A stretch of 64,000 bases of DNA from Loktanella sp. PT4BL. GTDB taxonomy: Bacteria; Pseudomonadota; Alphaproteobacteria; Rhodobacterales; Rhodobacteraceae. Positions 8,502 through 17,800 of the stretch are shown one piece after another. The stretch spans positions 1 to 64,000 of the forward strand of contig NZ_QJJL01000004.1 in the NCBI RefSeq assembly GCF_003201935.1, read 5' to 3'. The notes beneath the pieces are model-generated. The model worked only from the letters and a program-made list of their open reading frames with translations, made no database searches and was not told the origin of the DNA. The position numbers were made by a program, and so were the translations under genes. The stretch's first letter is position 1. The number at the start of each line of letters is the position of its first letter.

Positions 8502-9566
8502 TCAGAGCCCTTCAACAGTCGTATTCGTCGTATTGACTGCACCCACTGTCGGCAGCAAACCCAGTATGGTGTCGTTCCAGCGCTGACGCGGTGAGCGGGT
8601 CACGTATACGACGTCACCGGGCTCCAAGCTGAAACGGGTGCCCAGCAGGAAGCCTGCGGGCGATTCCACAGAAAGCTGGAAAACGGTCATCTTGTCACTG
8701 CCGCCACGGAATACAAAGATACCCCTCGCATCGGCGCGCAACTCGTCGAGCCCGCCCTGGCGCGCAAGCGCTTGGGTCAGTGACAGCGCTTCGCCCGCGA
8801 GGTCGATGCCGGAAGGACGTCCTACCTCACCTAAGACAAAGATCTCTTGGGGGGCTCTTGTCGGCACAAAAACCACATCTCCAGAGCCAAGCATCGGATT
8901 GTTCGACACCATCCCGCGCTCAAGAAAGCCCTCGAGGTCAACACGGTATGAACGTCCGTTACGCTGAAGTGTGACCCCCGCAGGGTCAGCCTCTGGGTCA
9001 AGGCCACCCGCAGCATTCACAGCATCGATCAGGGTCAAGGGAACAGTCGTGAGGGGGAGCCTCTGCGGTGCGGCAACGGCACCGGTGATGTTGATCGCTT
9101 GCGAATTGAATGCCGCTACGCGGACCTCAAGCTGCGGATCAGCAATGTATTCTGCCAAGCCGACCATGAGGTTGGCACGTATTTGCTCGGGCGCAAGTCC
9201 CGCAGCCTGCACCTGCCCCACGAACGGGTAAAAGAAGGTCCCGTCTGACTGTACACGGAAACCGGTCTCCGCAGCGCTCCGCTGTGGACCGGCCGGCATG
9301 GTAAGCTCAGGATGGTTAAAGACCAAAACGCTCAATATATCGCCTGGACCTACCCTGTAGTTCCAATTCGCCGGACCGGGCAGACTAGTCCTTTGCGGTG
9401 GCGACACGTCTCGATTGAAGGTTGCAATATTCCCCTCGTCGAGCCGAACGAGTGATACGCTTTCACCTATTTCAGCCTGCTTCGCAGATGTAACTGGGAA
9501 GCTGCTTGAACCGTCAGCACAGGCCGACAGCCCGAGACCACAGATGAAAGCAATCAGGAAACGCAT
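8502..9566 (-). CDS. wza: Outer-membrane polysaccharide export lipoprotein (Wza-like)
   Basis: An outer-membrane polysaccharide secretin of the Wza/KpsD type, the exit channel for EPS. The chosen ATG at 9566 has GGAG five bases upstream and gives MRFLIAFICGLGLSAC, a lipoprotein signal ending in the lipobox LSAC. A longer frame opens at 9599 but would hide this signal. The polysaccharide export domain begins at YRVGPGDILSVLVF (about residue 70), followed by SLBB-type repeats (ITGAV, VFVLGEVGRPSG and VVYVTRSP). The mature protein is about 335 residues, in the normal range. It is separated from the upstream small gene by some 240 bases that include a hairpin. Confidence 0.92.
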   Translation of the reverse strand: MRFLIAFICGLGLSACADGSSSFPVTSAKQAEIGESVSLVRLDEGNIATFNRDVSPPQRTSLPGPANWNYRVGPGDILSVLVFNHPELTMPAGPQRSAAETGFRVQSDGTFFYPFVGQVQAAGLAPEQIRANLMVGLAEYIADPQLEVRVAAFNSQAINITGAVAAPQRLPLTTVPLTLIDAVNAAGGLDPEADPAGVTLQRNGRSYRVDLEGFLERGMVSNNPMLGSGDVVFVPTRAPQEIFVLGEVGRPSGIDLAGEALSLTQALARQGGLDELRADARGIFVFRGGSDKMTVFQLSVESPAGFLLGTRFSLEPGDVVYVTRSPRQRWNDTILGLLPTVGAVNTTNTTVEGL

Positions 9567-9649
9567 TTGAACTCCAGGCACCTCAATTAATGATCGCAAT
9601 CGACCATGATCATTTAGATCGACGCTGTAACGTCGCCACCTAAAGCGAA

Positions 9650-9679
9650 GGAAAGCGCACCCCCTGAGAGCGCGCTTTC
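9650..9679 (-). terminator. Possible terminator/hairpin between small EPS gene and wza
   Basis: GAAAGCGC and GCGCTTTC form an eight-base-pair stem with a loop of about 13 bases. On the minus strand the stem is followed by a pyrimidine-rich but not pure-T stretch. It could attenuate read-through from the upstream genes into wza, which would make it a natural target for the NusG-like factor. A second small dyad, ATACAAA-AA-TTTGTAT, lies at 9711-9726. Both assignments are tentative. Confidence 0.35.
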
Positions 9680-9804
9680 TTCATTTCAGAAGCTTCCAAT
9701 CATAGCAAGAATACAAAAATTTGTATCATTTATGTGTGTCGCAAAGCGGCCAAAAATCTGGGCTTCTTAGCTTATCTTGCTCTGTAACTGATCGAGAAAC
9801 TCTA

Positions 9805-10017
9805 TTAGCTACCGCCACCTGAATCGCCAGCGGCTACAGCGATCAGAACAGCAAGGATAGCCACTGGGATCCAAATGGATCCCGAACCGGCAGGTTCTTC
9901 CATGACGACTGGCGCTGGCACTTCGGCTTCAACGATCTCATCCATAAGACCACCGGCGCTTGCGGTAGATGCGGCAGTTGCCATAATCACGGCTGCTGAC
10001 AAACCTTTAATATTCAT
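9805..10017 (-). CDS. Small exported/membrane protein of the EPS operon
   Basis: A 70-residue protein starting at ATG 10017 with AAGGG about ten bases upstream; the longer frame back to 10149 is not needed. It begins MNIKGLSAAVIMATAAS, a signal-peptide-like segment ending near TASAGG. An acidic, Pro-rich linker follows (EAEVPAPVVMEEPAG), then one hydrophobic segment SIWIPVAILAVLIAVAAG, and the tail is DSGGGS. I do not recognise a named family. It lies between yjbF and wza in the EPS operon, so a role in envelope assembly of the export machinery is a reasonable guess only. Confidence 0.65.
   Translation of the reverse strand: MNIKGLSAAVIMATAASTASAGGLMDEIVEAEVPAPVVMEEPAGSGSIWIPVAILAVLIAVAAGDSGGGS
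9807..9816 (-). promoter_or_regulatory. ops-core-like sequence upstream of wza
   Basis: On the coding strand the end of the small gene reads GGCGGTAGCTAA, with an exact match to the eight-base core GGCGGTAG of the E. coli ops pause element that recruits RfaH. It overlaps codons for Gly-Gly-Ser-stop, so it may be forced by coding. It is of interest only because a NusG/RfaH-like gene lies upstream in the same orientation. There is no evidence that alphaproteobacterial paralogues read this element. Confidence 0.2.
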
Positions 10018-10103
10018 AATTCTAGTGTCCCTTCTGGTTGCGTTATGTATTCTTAGACATGGGTAAGGCAAAAGCCATGCGTTTGCAATTACTACATTAA
10101 ACT

Positions 10104-10754
10104 TCAAAGTATTTGTATATCCACTGCCCCCACCCTTGGAGAAACCCACTGGCGCGACTGCCAGATCATTCCCGCCGCGTCGATCCAGTAAAGGTTCCTG
10201 AAACCACCAGCATCCCCGGTGCAGGTCTCGCTGATCACACGGGTTTGGTGTTTGCGCTGAAAAATTTCGATCGTTTCACTGCGAAGAACCGCAATGTTGC
10301 AGGCGTATTCACTGCGGATGATCTGGTCTTCGCCATTCAGATAGTCATGGACCCGCACCGTGCGGCCCCTACCGCTAACGACCGATCGATAGACCAGCCC
10401 GACATCTGCGCCCATCAGGTCATTGCCCAAACCACGGGTTGCTACGAGGATCCCGTCATACAACGTCAGGCTGACATCTTCATCCGAGACCCACGCGATC
10501 AAGTCACCATTCCTTGACGTGCGTGCAAAAACCGATGCCAGTTCTTCACTCACAGGCGCAAAGAGCAACAAATCATTTGGGGCCGTGTCGATCATTTCCC
10601 TCGTTAATACCTCTCTTGGGTCCGTCTTCTCCTCCCAGAAATCAGACCCCGCGTTCGCAAGCCCCTCCAGAACACGCACACTGGGTTGGTTCTGCGCCAG
10701 CGGGCCGCAAGCAGTGACGCCCAAGAGCGCCATGATCAGGACTAACGTTCTCAT
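10104..10754 (-). CDS. YjbF/GfcB-family lipoprotein
   Basis: An outer-membrane-associated lipoprotein of the YjbF/GfcB family, whose members accompany EPS and group 4 capsule secretion. The ATG at 10754 overlaps the yjbH stop as ATGA, implying translational coupling, and gives MRTLVLIMALLGVTAC with a lipobox at VTAC. The remaining 200 residues are mostly beta-strand, with Trp- and Tyr-rich stretches near the C-terminus (FRNLYWIDAAGMIWQSRQW), as seen in this family. Its partner YjbH is immediately upstream. The molecular function is unknown; a role in outer-membrane passage of glycan is the usual proposal. Confidence 0.85.
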   Translation of the reverse strand: MRTLVLIMALLGVTACGPLAQNQPSVRVLEGLANAGSDFWEEKTDPREVLTREMIDTAPNDLLLFAPVSEELASVFARTSRNGDLIAWVSDEDVSLTLYDGILVATRGLGNDLMGADVGLVYRSVVSGRGRTVRVHDYLNGEDQIIRSEYACNIAVLRSETIEIFQRKHQTRVISETCTGDAGGFRNLYWIDAAGMIWQSRQWVSPRVGAVDIQIL

Positions 10755-12880
10755 CTCCAAAACCGCCCCCAGCTTTCCTGCAAGGCGACAACATGGCCGC
10801 CGCGCACCGTTTCGTACAAACGGCCATCAACGTTCAGGCGCGCGCCACCATCACGGCTCAGAGATGACAAGCGGACATCCACCTGGTCACGCGTGGCATT
10901 GCCGAGGGCCCAGTCCAGCGGAATCGTCAACTGAATACCCTTATCAAAGGACCCCTCACCGAAATCGTCAAAGGGGACATCGGTCAACGTGGCATAGGCC
11001 CCGACGCGCCACCCATTCGCAAACTCGCGATCAAGCGCAAAGGTCGCACCCCAATCACCGGCAAGGTAGCGGCCGACATCGATCCTGCCGTGGAAATCGT
11101 TTTCAAAATCATAGTAGACTGAGCCATGTCCCGTCACGACATCGTAGACACCGTCCAGTTCGGGGAAATCCTGTGCTCCGAAACCAAGGTCATAGTCACG
11201 TTGCACGACGTAGTTGAGCTCAGCACCAAGCGCCACGCGGCTGTCGACAGGTTTCCAAAGCAACTCGGTCGACGCCCCCGCGAACATCTTTTCAAGATAG
11301 CCAAGTGAGACGCGGCTATAGAGCGCGCGGCCGGGCCGTTCGTACCAATGCAGCGCCAGGTCTTCGATCCCGATTTCGCCTGCCTCTCCGTAGAGCGCCA
11401 CATTCCGCCGGACCGGTTGGAGTGTTGAATCCGAGACACGTGCATCCGAACGGTTTTCGGAAATCCGGTAGCGCGCGGTCCCTTCAAGGGTGAGATTGGG
11501 CAGCAAAGCGTAGCGCAGATCAGCCTGCAGCCCGTATTCGCCACGCAACGGGTCTGACCCGTCAAACAACTGGACCGCGTAGTAAGGGGAAAGGCCCCAT
11601 TCAAACGCACTGGCCTGCATATTCAATGGAGCCTGTCCAACTTCCGCTGGCGCCTCCGCAAAGGCCACCTGTGCGAGGCTTCGTGCTGCCGCATTGGGGC
11701 GGTTTTCCAGCGCCTCCATATCGGATCGCCGGATCGAAACGGTCGATAGGGGCAAACCTGCACCGGTCGGCTCAAGCACGAACATCTCAACAGACGGTGG
11801 CATGGTTGCGGTAAGCACCCGCGCGACACGGCCCAGCGCCTGCGCTTCGGCGCGGTATGTTTCGTTTTTAAAACGCACACGAACAGTGCTGCCGGAAAAG
11901 ACAAGGCTCTGCAAAACCACGCCCTCTGCCAAGAGCGCAGCAGCGGTCGCGTCTTCCAGCGCAGGCGCCACTGGCACCACCACACTGTCAGACCCGATAC
12001 CAGACGCAGTGCGCGTTCGCACTGACACAGGTACCGGTGCGGCCTCAAATCCACTGCGCGCGACACGGTCCTTTGGATCAATGACAAGCGTTGCGGAAAA
12101 ACCGATATCACTGCCTCCTAAGGCGTAGGCGCTGAGAATATAATCTGCATTCGGCGCATAGCTGAGACCAAAATTGAAAGGTGTCTCACGCTCCACCACC
12201 CCCAGGCTTGTCTCGCGCGCATATCCGTCGCTGGAATATTCCGCAGTCGCGATCCAATTGTCACTAAACCGCCACTCAGCACCGCCAAAGAAAGCTGCGT
12301 CCCCTCGGAAAAACTGATCAAACGACGGCTTGCCACCAAAGCCAAAGTCTAGCGCTGGACGCTCGATAAATGCATCGCTTACAACACCAAGCGGGTTCTC
12401 AAAGCCACCCTCGGTTGCCAGACGACCCCAACCGAGTCCGACCGTTGCCCTCAGCTGCGGCGAAAGCGTCTTGCTCGCCACAAGGTATTCACCGCTATAG
12501 ACACCTGTTCCCATAAAATCGCGCAAACCAATGGCAACCGCAGAACGCAAGCTGCCCTCGGTCAGGAGCTGATAGTGCAGATCAAAACTGCGATCATAGA
12601 GATCATCTGTCCCCGGACCACCCCATTCCGCGAGCCGTGAATAGCGAAACGTACCACTAAACCGTGGAGTCACTTGAAAATTGAACGACACCCTTTGCTG
12701 GTTCTCAAAACCGCCGAGCGTCATGCCTATCTCTGCATCTGGTCGCACAAACGCCGAGGGCATTTCGATAAGACCTGGGGTGCCGTAAAGTGAATAGCCG
12801 CTGCGCCACTCCTCTGCGGCTCCATCACTCGCAGCGAAGGCACAAAAGGCCAGAGTAGTTAGTTGAATGGATCTCTTCAT
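10751..12880 (-). CDS. YjbH-family outer-membrane protein
   Basis: A large exported beta-barrel protein of the YjbH/GfcD family (DUF940), found beside YjbF in exopolysaccharide operons and thought to form an outer-membrane pore or scaffold. The start at 12880 gives MKRSIQLTTLAFCAFAASDG, a normal signal peptide; the open frame continues to 12973, but those residues are polar. After the signal comes the family signature YSLYGTPGLIEMPSAF. Alternating strands then continue to the C-terminus, which ends in aromatic residues (WGRFWR). The length of 709 residues is usual. It overlaps yjbF by four bases and lies about 210 bases downstream of the HlyD-type gene. Confidence 0.88.
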   Translation of the reverse strand: MKRSIQLTTLAFCAFAASDGAAEEWRSGYSLYGTPGLIEMPSAFVRPDAEIGMTLGGFENQQRVSFNFQVTPRFSGTFRYSRLAEWGGPGTDDLYDRSFDLHYQLLTEGSLRSAVAIGLRDFMGTGVYSGEYLVASKTLSPQLRATVGLGWGRLATEGGFENPLGVVSDAFIERPALDFGFGGKPSFDQFFRGDAAFFGGAEWRFSDNWIATAEYSSDGYARETSLGVVERETPFNFGLSYAPNADYILSAYALGGSDIGFSATLVIDPKDRVARSGFEAAPVPVSVRTRTASGIGSDSVVVPVAPALEDATAAALLAEGVVLQSLVFSGSTVRVRFKNETYRAEAQALGRVARVLTATMPPSVEMFVLEPTGAGLPLSTVSIRRSDMEALENRPNAAARSLAQVAFAEAPAEVGQAPLNMQASAFEWGLSPYYAVQLFDGSDPLRGEYGLQADLRYALLPNLTLEGTARYRISENRSDARVSDSTLQPVRRNVALYGEAGEIGIEDLALHWYERPGRALYSRVSLGYLEKMFAGASTELLWKPVDSRVALGAELNYVVQRDYDLGFGAQDFPELDGVYDVVTGHGSVYYDFENDFHGRIDVGRYLAGDWGATFALDREFANGWRVGAYATLTDVPFDDFGEGSFDKGIQLTIPLDWALGNATRDQVDVRLSSLSRDGGARLNVDGRLYETVRGGHVVALQESWGRFWR

Positions 12881-13089
12881 CGCCTCGTTTCGCTGCCCCG
12901 CAAGTTCAGACATAGCCCAATGTCGCATCTGTTCTTTTTTCTTGCGTCCGTTTTTACGCAACGTTCCATTCAATAGCCAATCTTAAACCAAAGCCTTAGT
13001 CCAGTTATGTTCCAGGTGCGACACGCGCGGCACGGTATCCTTTCAAAGCTCATTTCCGGTGAGCAGTTTTTCAGCCTTGCCAGCGCCAC

Positions 13090-14394
13090 TCACGTCTCTC
13101 GAAATGCTCGGACGAAATAGTCGGCAAGCGGCTTAATCAGGAACTGAAGCGGGCTGCGATCCAGTGTGCGTGCAAACGCCTGCACCGGCATGCCGGGGAT
13201 CAGTGTCATTTCCTCAGGCAGGCGGTCCATCTCGCCTGCCGCAAGCTCGATCTCGGCGCGGTAATACGAAAGCCCGGAATTTTCATTCTGGAACGCATCG
13301 GCGGACACCAGCGTGACCGTGCCATTCAGTTCAGGCGTGCGGCGCTGATCAAAAGCCGAAAACCGCAAAGTGACCTCTTGGCCGACATAAATCTGGTCGA
13401 TGTCTGTCACCTGTACCTGCGTGGCGATCACAAGCGGGCGGTCCTGCGGGATCAGGAACAGCACTGGATCCGCGGCGCGGATCACCGATTGCGGCGCAAA
13501 GACCTGCAAACCATACACAATGCCCGAGACCGGCGCGCGTATATCCAGCCGGTCAAGCTGGCGACGCAGCGTGCGGCGACGCTCGGACAGTTCCAGCTCG
13601 TTGAACTCCAAATCACGCAACCGCGTGATAGCCTCCTCGCGGCGCGTCGATGACAGGCCAAGCACTTGCAACTCGATCTCTGTTATCCGTTCGGCAGCCT
13701 GAGCAGATTGTGCCGTCAATTCGCCGACCCGCCCGAGCAGGCTCGCTTCTTCACGTTGTAGCGCAAGCACCCGACTTGCTTGGGCAAGGCCACGGTCAAA
13801 AAGGCTTTGTTGATCTTCTAGTTCTTTGGCGATCAGATCACGCTGGGTAGACAGCGCCTCTTGCTGCGCACTGATCCCTACTAGCTGGCTGGCAACTTGC
13901 GCGCGTTGCTGGCTGAGCTGCTCGATCGCACTTTGGTTGGTTTCCAGGCGCGCGCGGAACAAACGTTCCTGCCCTTCCATGAGTTTTTGCACTTCCGGCG
14001 TCGCAACCTCGGTCAGGATCGGGCTGAATATCAGTTCCGACGCATCATCCCTTTCGGCCTCCAGACGCGCACGGCGTGCCAGAATCTCAAAAAGCTGGCC
14101 CTCGACAATGGCAAGTTCCGATTGCAGGATCGTCGGATCCAGCCGCAGCAGCAGATCTCCGGCCTGCACCGCATCACCTTCATCAACGATGATCTCGTCG
14201 ACAACGCCACCATCAGGGTGCTGCACGACTTGCCTATTGCGGTCTACCTCAATTTGACCGGTCGTAATCACCGCACCTGAAATTTGCGCCATGACCGACC
14301 AGGTCCCGAAACCACCAACAAGGATCAGTAACGCAAGACCACCAATCATAAGATGCTTGTTTGCTGACCAGCGCTTGGCGACATTCTCAATCAT
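13090..14394 (-). CDS. HlyD-family type I secretion adaptor (PrsE-like)
   Basis: The periplasmic adaptor of a type I secretion system, linking the inner-membrane ABC exporter to an outer-membrane TolC-type channel. The 434 residues have one N-terminal membrane helix (about 17-40). A biotinyl-lipoyl half-motif with [18 protein letters not shown] follows, then a long coiled-coil hairpin rich in Gln, Leu and Arg. The second lipoyl half is near residue 295 ([18 protein letters not shown]), and a beta-barrel end completes the family architecture. It overlaps the ABC gene by four bases (ATGA). In EPS clusters such pairs export glycanases or calcium-binding adhesins; no substrate gene is visible in this window. 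Confidence 0.92.
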   Translation of the reverse strand: MIENVAKRWSANKHLMIGGLALLILVGGFGTWSVMAQISGAVITTGQIEVDRNRQVVQHPDGGVVDEIIVDEGDAVQAGDLLLRLDPTILQSELAIVEGQLFEILARRARLEAERDDASELIFSPILTEVATPEVQKLMEGQERLFRARLETNQSAIEQLSQQRAQVASQLVGISAQQEALSTQRDLIAKELEDQQSLFDRGLAQASRVLALQREEASLLGRVGELTAQSAQAAERITEIELQVLGLSSTRREEAITRLRDLEFNELELSERRRTLRRQLDRLDIRAPVSGIVYGLQVFAPQSVIRAADPVLFLIPQDRPLVIATQVQVTDIDQIYVGQEVTLRFSAFDQRRTPELNGTVTLVSADAFQNENSGLSYYRAEIELAAGEMDRLPEEMTLIPGMPVQAFARTLDRSPLQFLIKPLADYFVRAFRET

Positions 14395-16130
14395 GACACG
14401 CCCCCGCCTTTGCCAGTGCTACGTTGAATTTCGCCATGGTTCTTGACCATCTCGGCAAGAACCGCGTCTTTCGGACCGAAGGCCCGTCTTGTGCCATTCT
14501 CGAGCACCAGCAAGAGATCACATTCCTGAATAGCAGACGGCCGATGTGCCATGATGAAGACCACTTTACCGTCGGCTTTCAGCGCCTTGATCGCCTTGTT
14601 CAGTGCAAGAGACCCGTCATTGTCGAGGTTCGAGTTGGGTTCGTCCAAGACAACCATCACCGGATCGCCATAAAGCGCCCGCGCCAGACCGATCCTTTGA
14701 ATCTGACCGCCCGACAACCGCCCGCTACTCGATGACACACGGGTATCATAACCGTCCGGCAATTTGAGGATCATCTCATGGGCGTCAGCGGTTTTGGCAG
14801 CAATAATGACCTTGGCATCATCAGGTGCCATCGACATCCGTGCAATGTTTTCCTTGATTGTACCGTCAAAAAGATGAACGCGTTGCGGCAGATAGCCGAC
14901 ATGCTGGCCAAGAACATCCGGTTCGTATTGGTCAAGTGCCGCACCATCGAGCCGGATCTTTCCAACCGCCGGTGTCCAGACACCTGTCAGAATACGCGCA
15001 AGCGTCGATTTGCCTGCACCCGACTGACCAATCACCCCAACGGCCTGCCCCGGCGAGACCGCAAAGCTGACCCCGCGCAACGATGCCTGCTGTTCGCCCG
15101 GTGGAACAGCAGTGACCTGATCGGCGACAATCTTAGCCAAAGGTTTCGGTAGTTCAGTACGCTGCTCGTCTTCTGGCACTTGCCCGAGAAGCTCGGACAA
15201 GTTGCGCCAGCTTTCGCGCCCCCGCTGGAACACGGCCCATTGTCCCACGAGCTGTTCAATCGGTGCCAGCGCGCGTCCAAGCAGGATGGACCCCGCGATC
15301 ATGGCACCGGGTGACAATTCATTGATCAACACAAGGTATGCACCGAGACCGAGCATCGCAGATTGTAGAAACAGCCTAAATGACTTGGTGATCGCCGTGA
15401 ATGTACCCGACGTATCTGCGGCATCAATGGCTGTATCCAAAGACTTGCCACGCGCGAGTTGCCAACGATCAAATGCAGCGCCCCGCATGCCGAGGGAATG
15501 CACCATTTCACTCTCACTGCGAATTTGAGTGCCCAATTGGTTTGAAGCGAAACTCGCTGCGTTTGCGGCTTCCATAGGTTTGCGCGACCTGAATTGGTTG
15601 AGCAAAGCGACAATCAGAAGGACCACCGCCCCGACGATCGCCAACAGACCCATCAAAGGGTGGAAGATAAAAATGCCAAAGAAGAAGAGCGGCACCCATG
15701 GCAAATCAAACAGCGCCATCAGTGCAGGTGATGTAATCAGGCGCTGAACAGCTTCGAGATCACGCAAGCCCGTTGCCGCCTCACGCGGCGCCCTGTTCAG
15801 CGTCGTCGCCTTGAGTACAGCGCCAAAGACCCGCCGGTCCAAATCGGCCTGAAAGCGGGCGCCCACACGCCCCATGACACGGCCGCGCACAAAATCAAGA
15901 ATACCCATCATCGCGTAAAGGAACGCCACCAAAACGGACAAAGCGAGCAATGTTTCAAAGGACCGCGAGCTGAGCACACGGTCATAGACATTGAGCATGT
16001 AGAGTGGCCCAGTCAGCATGAGCAGGTTCACAAAGAAGCTGAAAACTGCGACTGCCCAATACAATGAACGGCTTTTCTTGCGCGATTCAGCAAGCTCCGC
16101 TCTGCCGCGAACTGAGGTTTCAGTAGACAT
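14391..16130 (-). CDS. Type I secretion ABC transporter (PrsD/PrtD-like)
   Basis: An inner-membrane ABC exporter that powers type I secretion of unfolded proteins. The 579-residue chain has six membrane helices in the first 300 residues, beginning at [18 protein letters not shown]. The nucleotide-binding domain has Walker [10 protein letters not shown], signature [15 protein letters not shown], and Walker [14 protein letters not shown], followed by a switch His in FIMAHRPSA. There is no N-terminal C39 peptidase, so substrates should carry a C-terminal secretion signal. It is the first gene of the long minus-strand EPS run, which the NusG-like gene precedes by about 800 bases. Confidence 0.93.
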   Translation of the reverse strand: MSTETSVRGRAELAESRKKSRSLYWAVAVFSFFVNLLMLTGPLYMLNVYDRVLSSRSFETLLALSVLVAFLYAMMGILDFVRGRVMGRVGARFQADLDRRVFGAVLKATTLNRAPREAATGLRDLEAVQRLITSPALMALFDLPWVPLFFFGIFIFHPLMGLLAIVGAVVLLIVALLNQFRSRKPMEAANAASFASNQLGTQIRSESEMVHSLGMRGAAFDRWQLARGKSLDTAIDAADTSGTFTAITKSFRLFLQSAMLGLGAYLVLINELSPGAMIAGSILLGRALAPIEQLVGQWAVFQRGRESWRNLSELLGQVPEDEQRTELPKPLAKIVADQVTAVPPGEQQASLRGVSFAVSPGQAVGVIGQSGAGKSTLARILTGVWTPAVGKIRLDGAALDQYEPDVLGQHVGYLPQRVHLFDGTIKENIARMSMAPDDAKVIIAAKTADAHEMILKLPDGYDTRVSSSSGRLSGGQIQRIGLARALYGDPVMVVLDEPNSNLDNDGSLALNKAIKALKADGKVVFIMAHRPSAIQECDLLLVLENGTRRAFGPKDAVLAEMVKNHGEIQRSTGKGGGVS

Positions 16131-16242
16131 TTGTTATTGATTACCTCGATGGCCCCTGCCCGCAGATACCATAAGGCCTAATCAAATAGACACAATTGCA
16201 TTGTGAACGTCTTATTCAGTTAGCGCATGCCTAGACATAAGG

Positions 16243-16318
16243 TCAGATCTTATAGCCAAATTTGGCGGTTGTGGCGAAAGAGACGACCGATAGGAAGACC
16301 TTGGGGCAACGATCATAG
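16243..16318 (-). pseudogene. IS5-family transposase C-terminal remnant
   Basis: A minus-strand frame reads RYDRCPKVFLSVVSFATT and ends at a stop at 16243-16245. It matches the typical C-terminus of IS5-family transposases, which end with RYDRCPKVFLSAI followed by a hydrophobic tail. The frame is closed by a stop just upstream, and the rest of the element is missing, so only the tail survives. Confidence 0.7.
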
Positions 16319-16621
16319 CGGTTTGGGACACGTCACAAGCCCTTGGGAGCGGGCAGCAAACACGCCGTCAGAACCTTCGTGACAAAGCGTAAATCCGCCG
16401 CGCATCATGCCCCGCCAAAACAATAGGACTGTCAGCATTGCGATCCTCATGACCGCATTCATAGAAACCATCCGCCTAATTGAAGCCATCCAGATCAGGT
16501 TCGCAGATTCAAGTTTAGGACGATCAGGCAGATGTATGATTTATCACCCATTGATGTATGAAATTCATACCAGTGATGTTATAGACTTAGATAATTGTCT
16601 AAAAGTTGCAGAAGTTAATAA

Positions 16622-16890
16622 AAACTACACATCGAACATGTGTAGTTTGTGTTCGGTGCGTAGTGAGTGGGTGTAGTGAGTAGTCGCATCCAATCGATGT
16701 GTTTAACGAGTGTCTGTTTGTGCCTTCGGGCATATGTTTGATTTGATGGTGCCTTTTGGTGTGTGAGACCAATGGCGCCGTCGAACACAAAAAAACAGTA
16801 GTGCGTATCTGGTTTCCGATTGGTTCACCGACGATCGCTTATCTAATGTTACAGGACAGTGCTTTGTGAGAGCACTGTCCTTTATTTTGG
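16622..16890 (+). ncRNA. Candidate structured RNA with GTGAG loops and intrinsic terminator
   Basis: The plus strand here folds into an ordered series of hairpins. An 11-base-pair perfect stem AAACTACACAT with loop CGAAC spans 16622-16648. A TTCG tetraloop hairpin TGCC-TTCG-GGCA lies at 16721-16732. A nested stem at 16748-16779 has outer GGTGCC/GGCGCC and inner TTGGT/ACCAA around a loop GTGTGAG. Last, AGGACAGTGCT-TTGTGAG-AGCACTGTCC followed by TTTATTTT, around 16853-16888, is a good intrinsic terminator for the plus strand. GTGAG occurs four times on this strand. No gene lies on the plus strand until 18754, so the terminator needs another customer. The transcript itself is inferred. Confidence 0.45.
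16853..16888 (+). terminator. Intrinsic terminator, plus orientation
   Basis: AGGACAGTGCT pairs with AGCACTGTCC across a seven-base loop TTGTGAG and is followed by TTTATTTT. The T-rich tail exists only in the plus direction; the minus strand reads into TGTAACATT. It therefore cannot end the NusG-like transcript efficiently, and points to a plus-strand transcript entering from the left. Confidence 0.7.
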
Positions 16891-16944
16891 CTGACTGTCA
16901 TACGATAGAAGTGTTTCAAGGTGTTGAGTCCCGGCATCACGCAG

Positions 16945-17457
16945 CTACACGGACTTAAGTTGATCCGCGCTCACTCTGACGCGTGTTTGCCCGCCCATAA
17001 TGTCCATCAAAACCCAAATGCGCCGGTCGGGCTCAATGGACTGAACCTCTGCGGCGAAACTGGCGAAGGCGCCTTGCGTGAGCACGACACTATCCCCTGG
17101 TTTCGGCACTGTCAGTGGTAGGAGCGTTCCATTATCACTGCAGCGCTCCATAAGATGAGCAACAATGTCATGCGGTACCGCAGCCGGCGCGTTGCCAAAG
17201 CTTACAAGTTTGGTGATGCCCGTTGTCGCATTAATCTTGCGCCATTCACCATCCGCAGTGGCGATCGCCACGAAGATATAGCCAGGAAACAGCGGCCGCT
17301 TGGTTGTGACGAAACGCCCTCTTTTTTGAAGCGTGACGTCTTCCAATGGCAGGAACGTCCGAAAACCCTGCCGCTGGAGGTTCTTCTGCGCGATATGACT
17401 GCAGTTCGGCTTCAACTGTGCGAGAAACCAAGCCGTGTTTCCGTCGTGAGACGTCAT
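16945..17457 (-). CDS. NusG paralogue (RfaH-like transcription elongation factor)
   Basis: A specialised NusG-family factor that binds RNA polymerase and favours elongation through long operons. The start at 17457 (MTSHDGNTAWFLAQLKPN) has GGGAG six bases upstream; the longer frame to 17481 is less likely. The N-terminal NGN domain shows WFLAQLKPN, a hydrophobic core and the family hallmark LFPGYIFVAI near residue 66. The C-terminal third has the KOW-type stretch PGDSVVLTQGAFASFAAEVQSI. At 170 residues it is typical for RfaH-like proteins and shorter than housekeeping NusG of many alphaproteobacteria. It is transcribed toward the EPS operon, which suggests antitermination of that operon. Confidence 0.88.
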   Translation of the reverse strand: MTSHDGNTAWFLAQLKPNCSHIAQKNLQRQGFRTFLPLEDVTLQKRGRFVTTKRPLFPGYIFVAIATADGEWRKINATTGITKLVSFGNAPAAVPHDIVAHLMERCSDNGTLLPLTVPKPGDSVVLTQGAFASFAAEVQSIEPDRRIWVLMDIMGGQTRVRVSADQLKSV

Positions 17458-17800
17458 AGTGATCTCCCGTTGGTGTCGCATCTGTTATCGCTGAACTTCG
17501 CGCAAAGGCAAGGCGGCTACCAAGCGTCATGCCCGTCAACCGACATGCAAATGTGATTTGGTAGGCATCTCGTTTCCTGTAGGTGGACGGATCCGGGCAC
17601 ATCAGACCGGTGATCAAGACGATGCAAAAGCCCAAAACACGTGGTTTCTGCCATGACTTATGTACGCTCAATATCTCGCAGCGTAATTGGGTTTCAGTTT
17701 AAAATGACAGACCGGTTCGCGATGGCCCAAGCGAAATGGGAGGCATGGAAACGCTGGACAGCACCATGACCAGTGTTCAGCGACACTTGCGCCTGCCCCC
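17458..17800. other. Intergenic region upstream of NusG-like gene
   Basis: This gap of 343 bases should hold the promoter of the NusG-like gene. I see no gene, no strong hairpin and no clear promoter consensus. The recombinase gene ends at 17801, so both genes run in the same direction. Confidence 0.35.

Larger units (their letters stand above)
16131..16944. other. 814-base intergenic region with IS5 remnant and structured block
   Basis: This separates the ABC exporter from the NusG-like gene. It holds the end of an IS5-type transposase (16243-16318), an AT-rich stretch around 16400-16610 without a convincing gene, and a hairpin-rich plus-strand block ending in a terminator (16622-16890). 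The promoter and leader of the minus-strand EPS operon must also lie here or further upstream; I find no clear consensus. Confidence 0.5.

Noticed and set aside
13020..13090. Terminator between yjbH and the HlyD-type gene
   Set aside because: Only a five-base-pair stem (GCTCA/TGAGC) with a T run in the wrong direction for these genes.
16407..16676. 89-residue plus-strand frame
   Set aside because: It has no ribosome-binding site, its composition is not gene-like, and it runs into the hairpin at 16622. The structured-RNA reading explains the region better.
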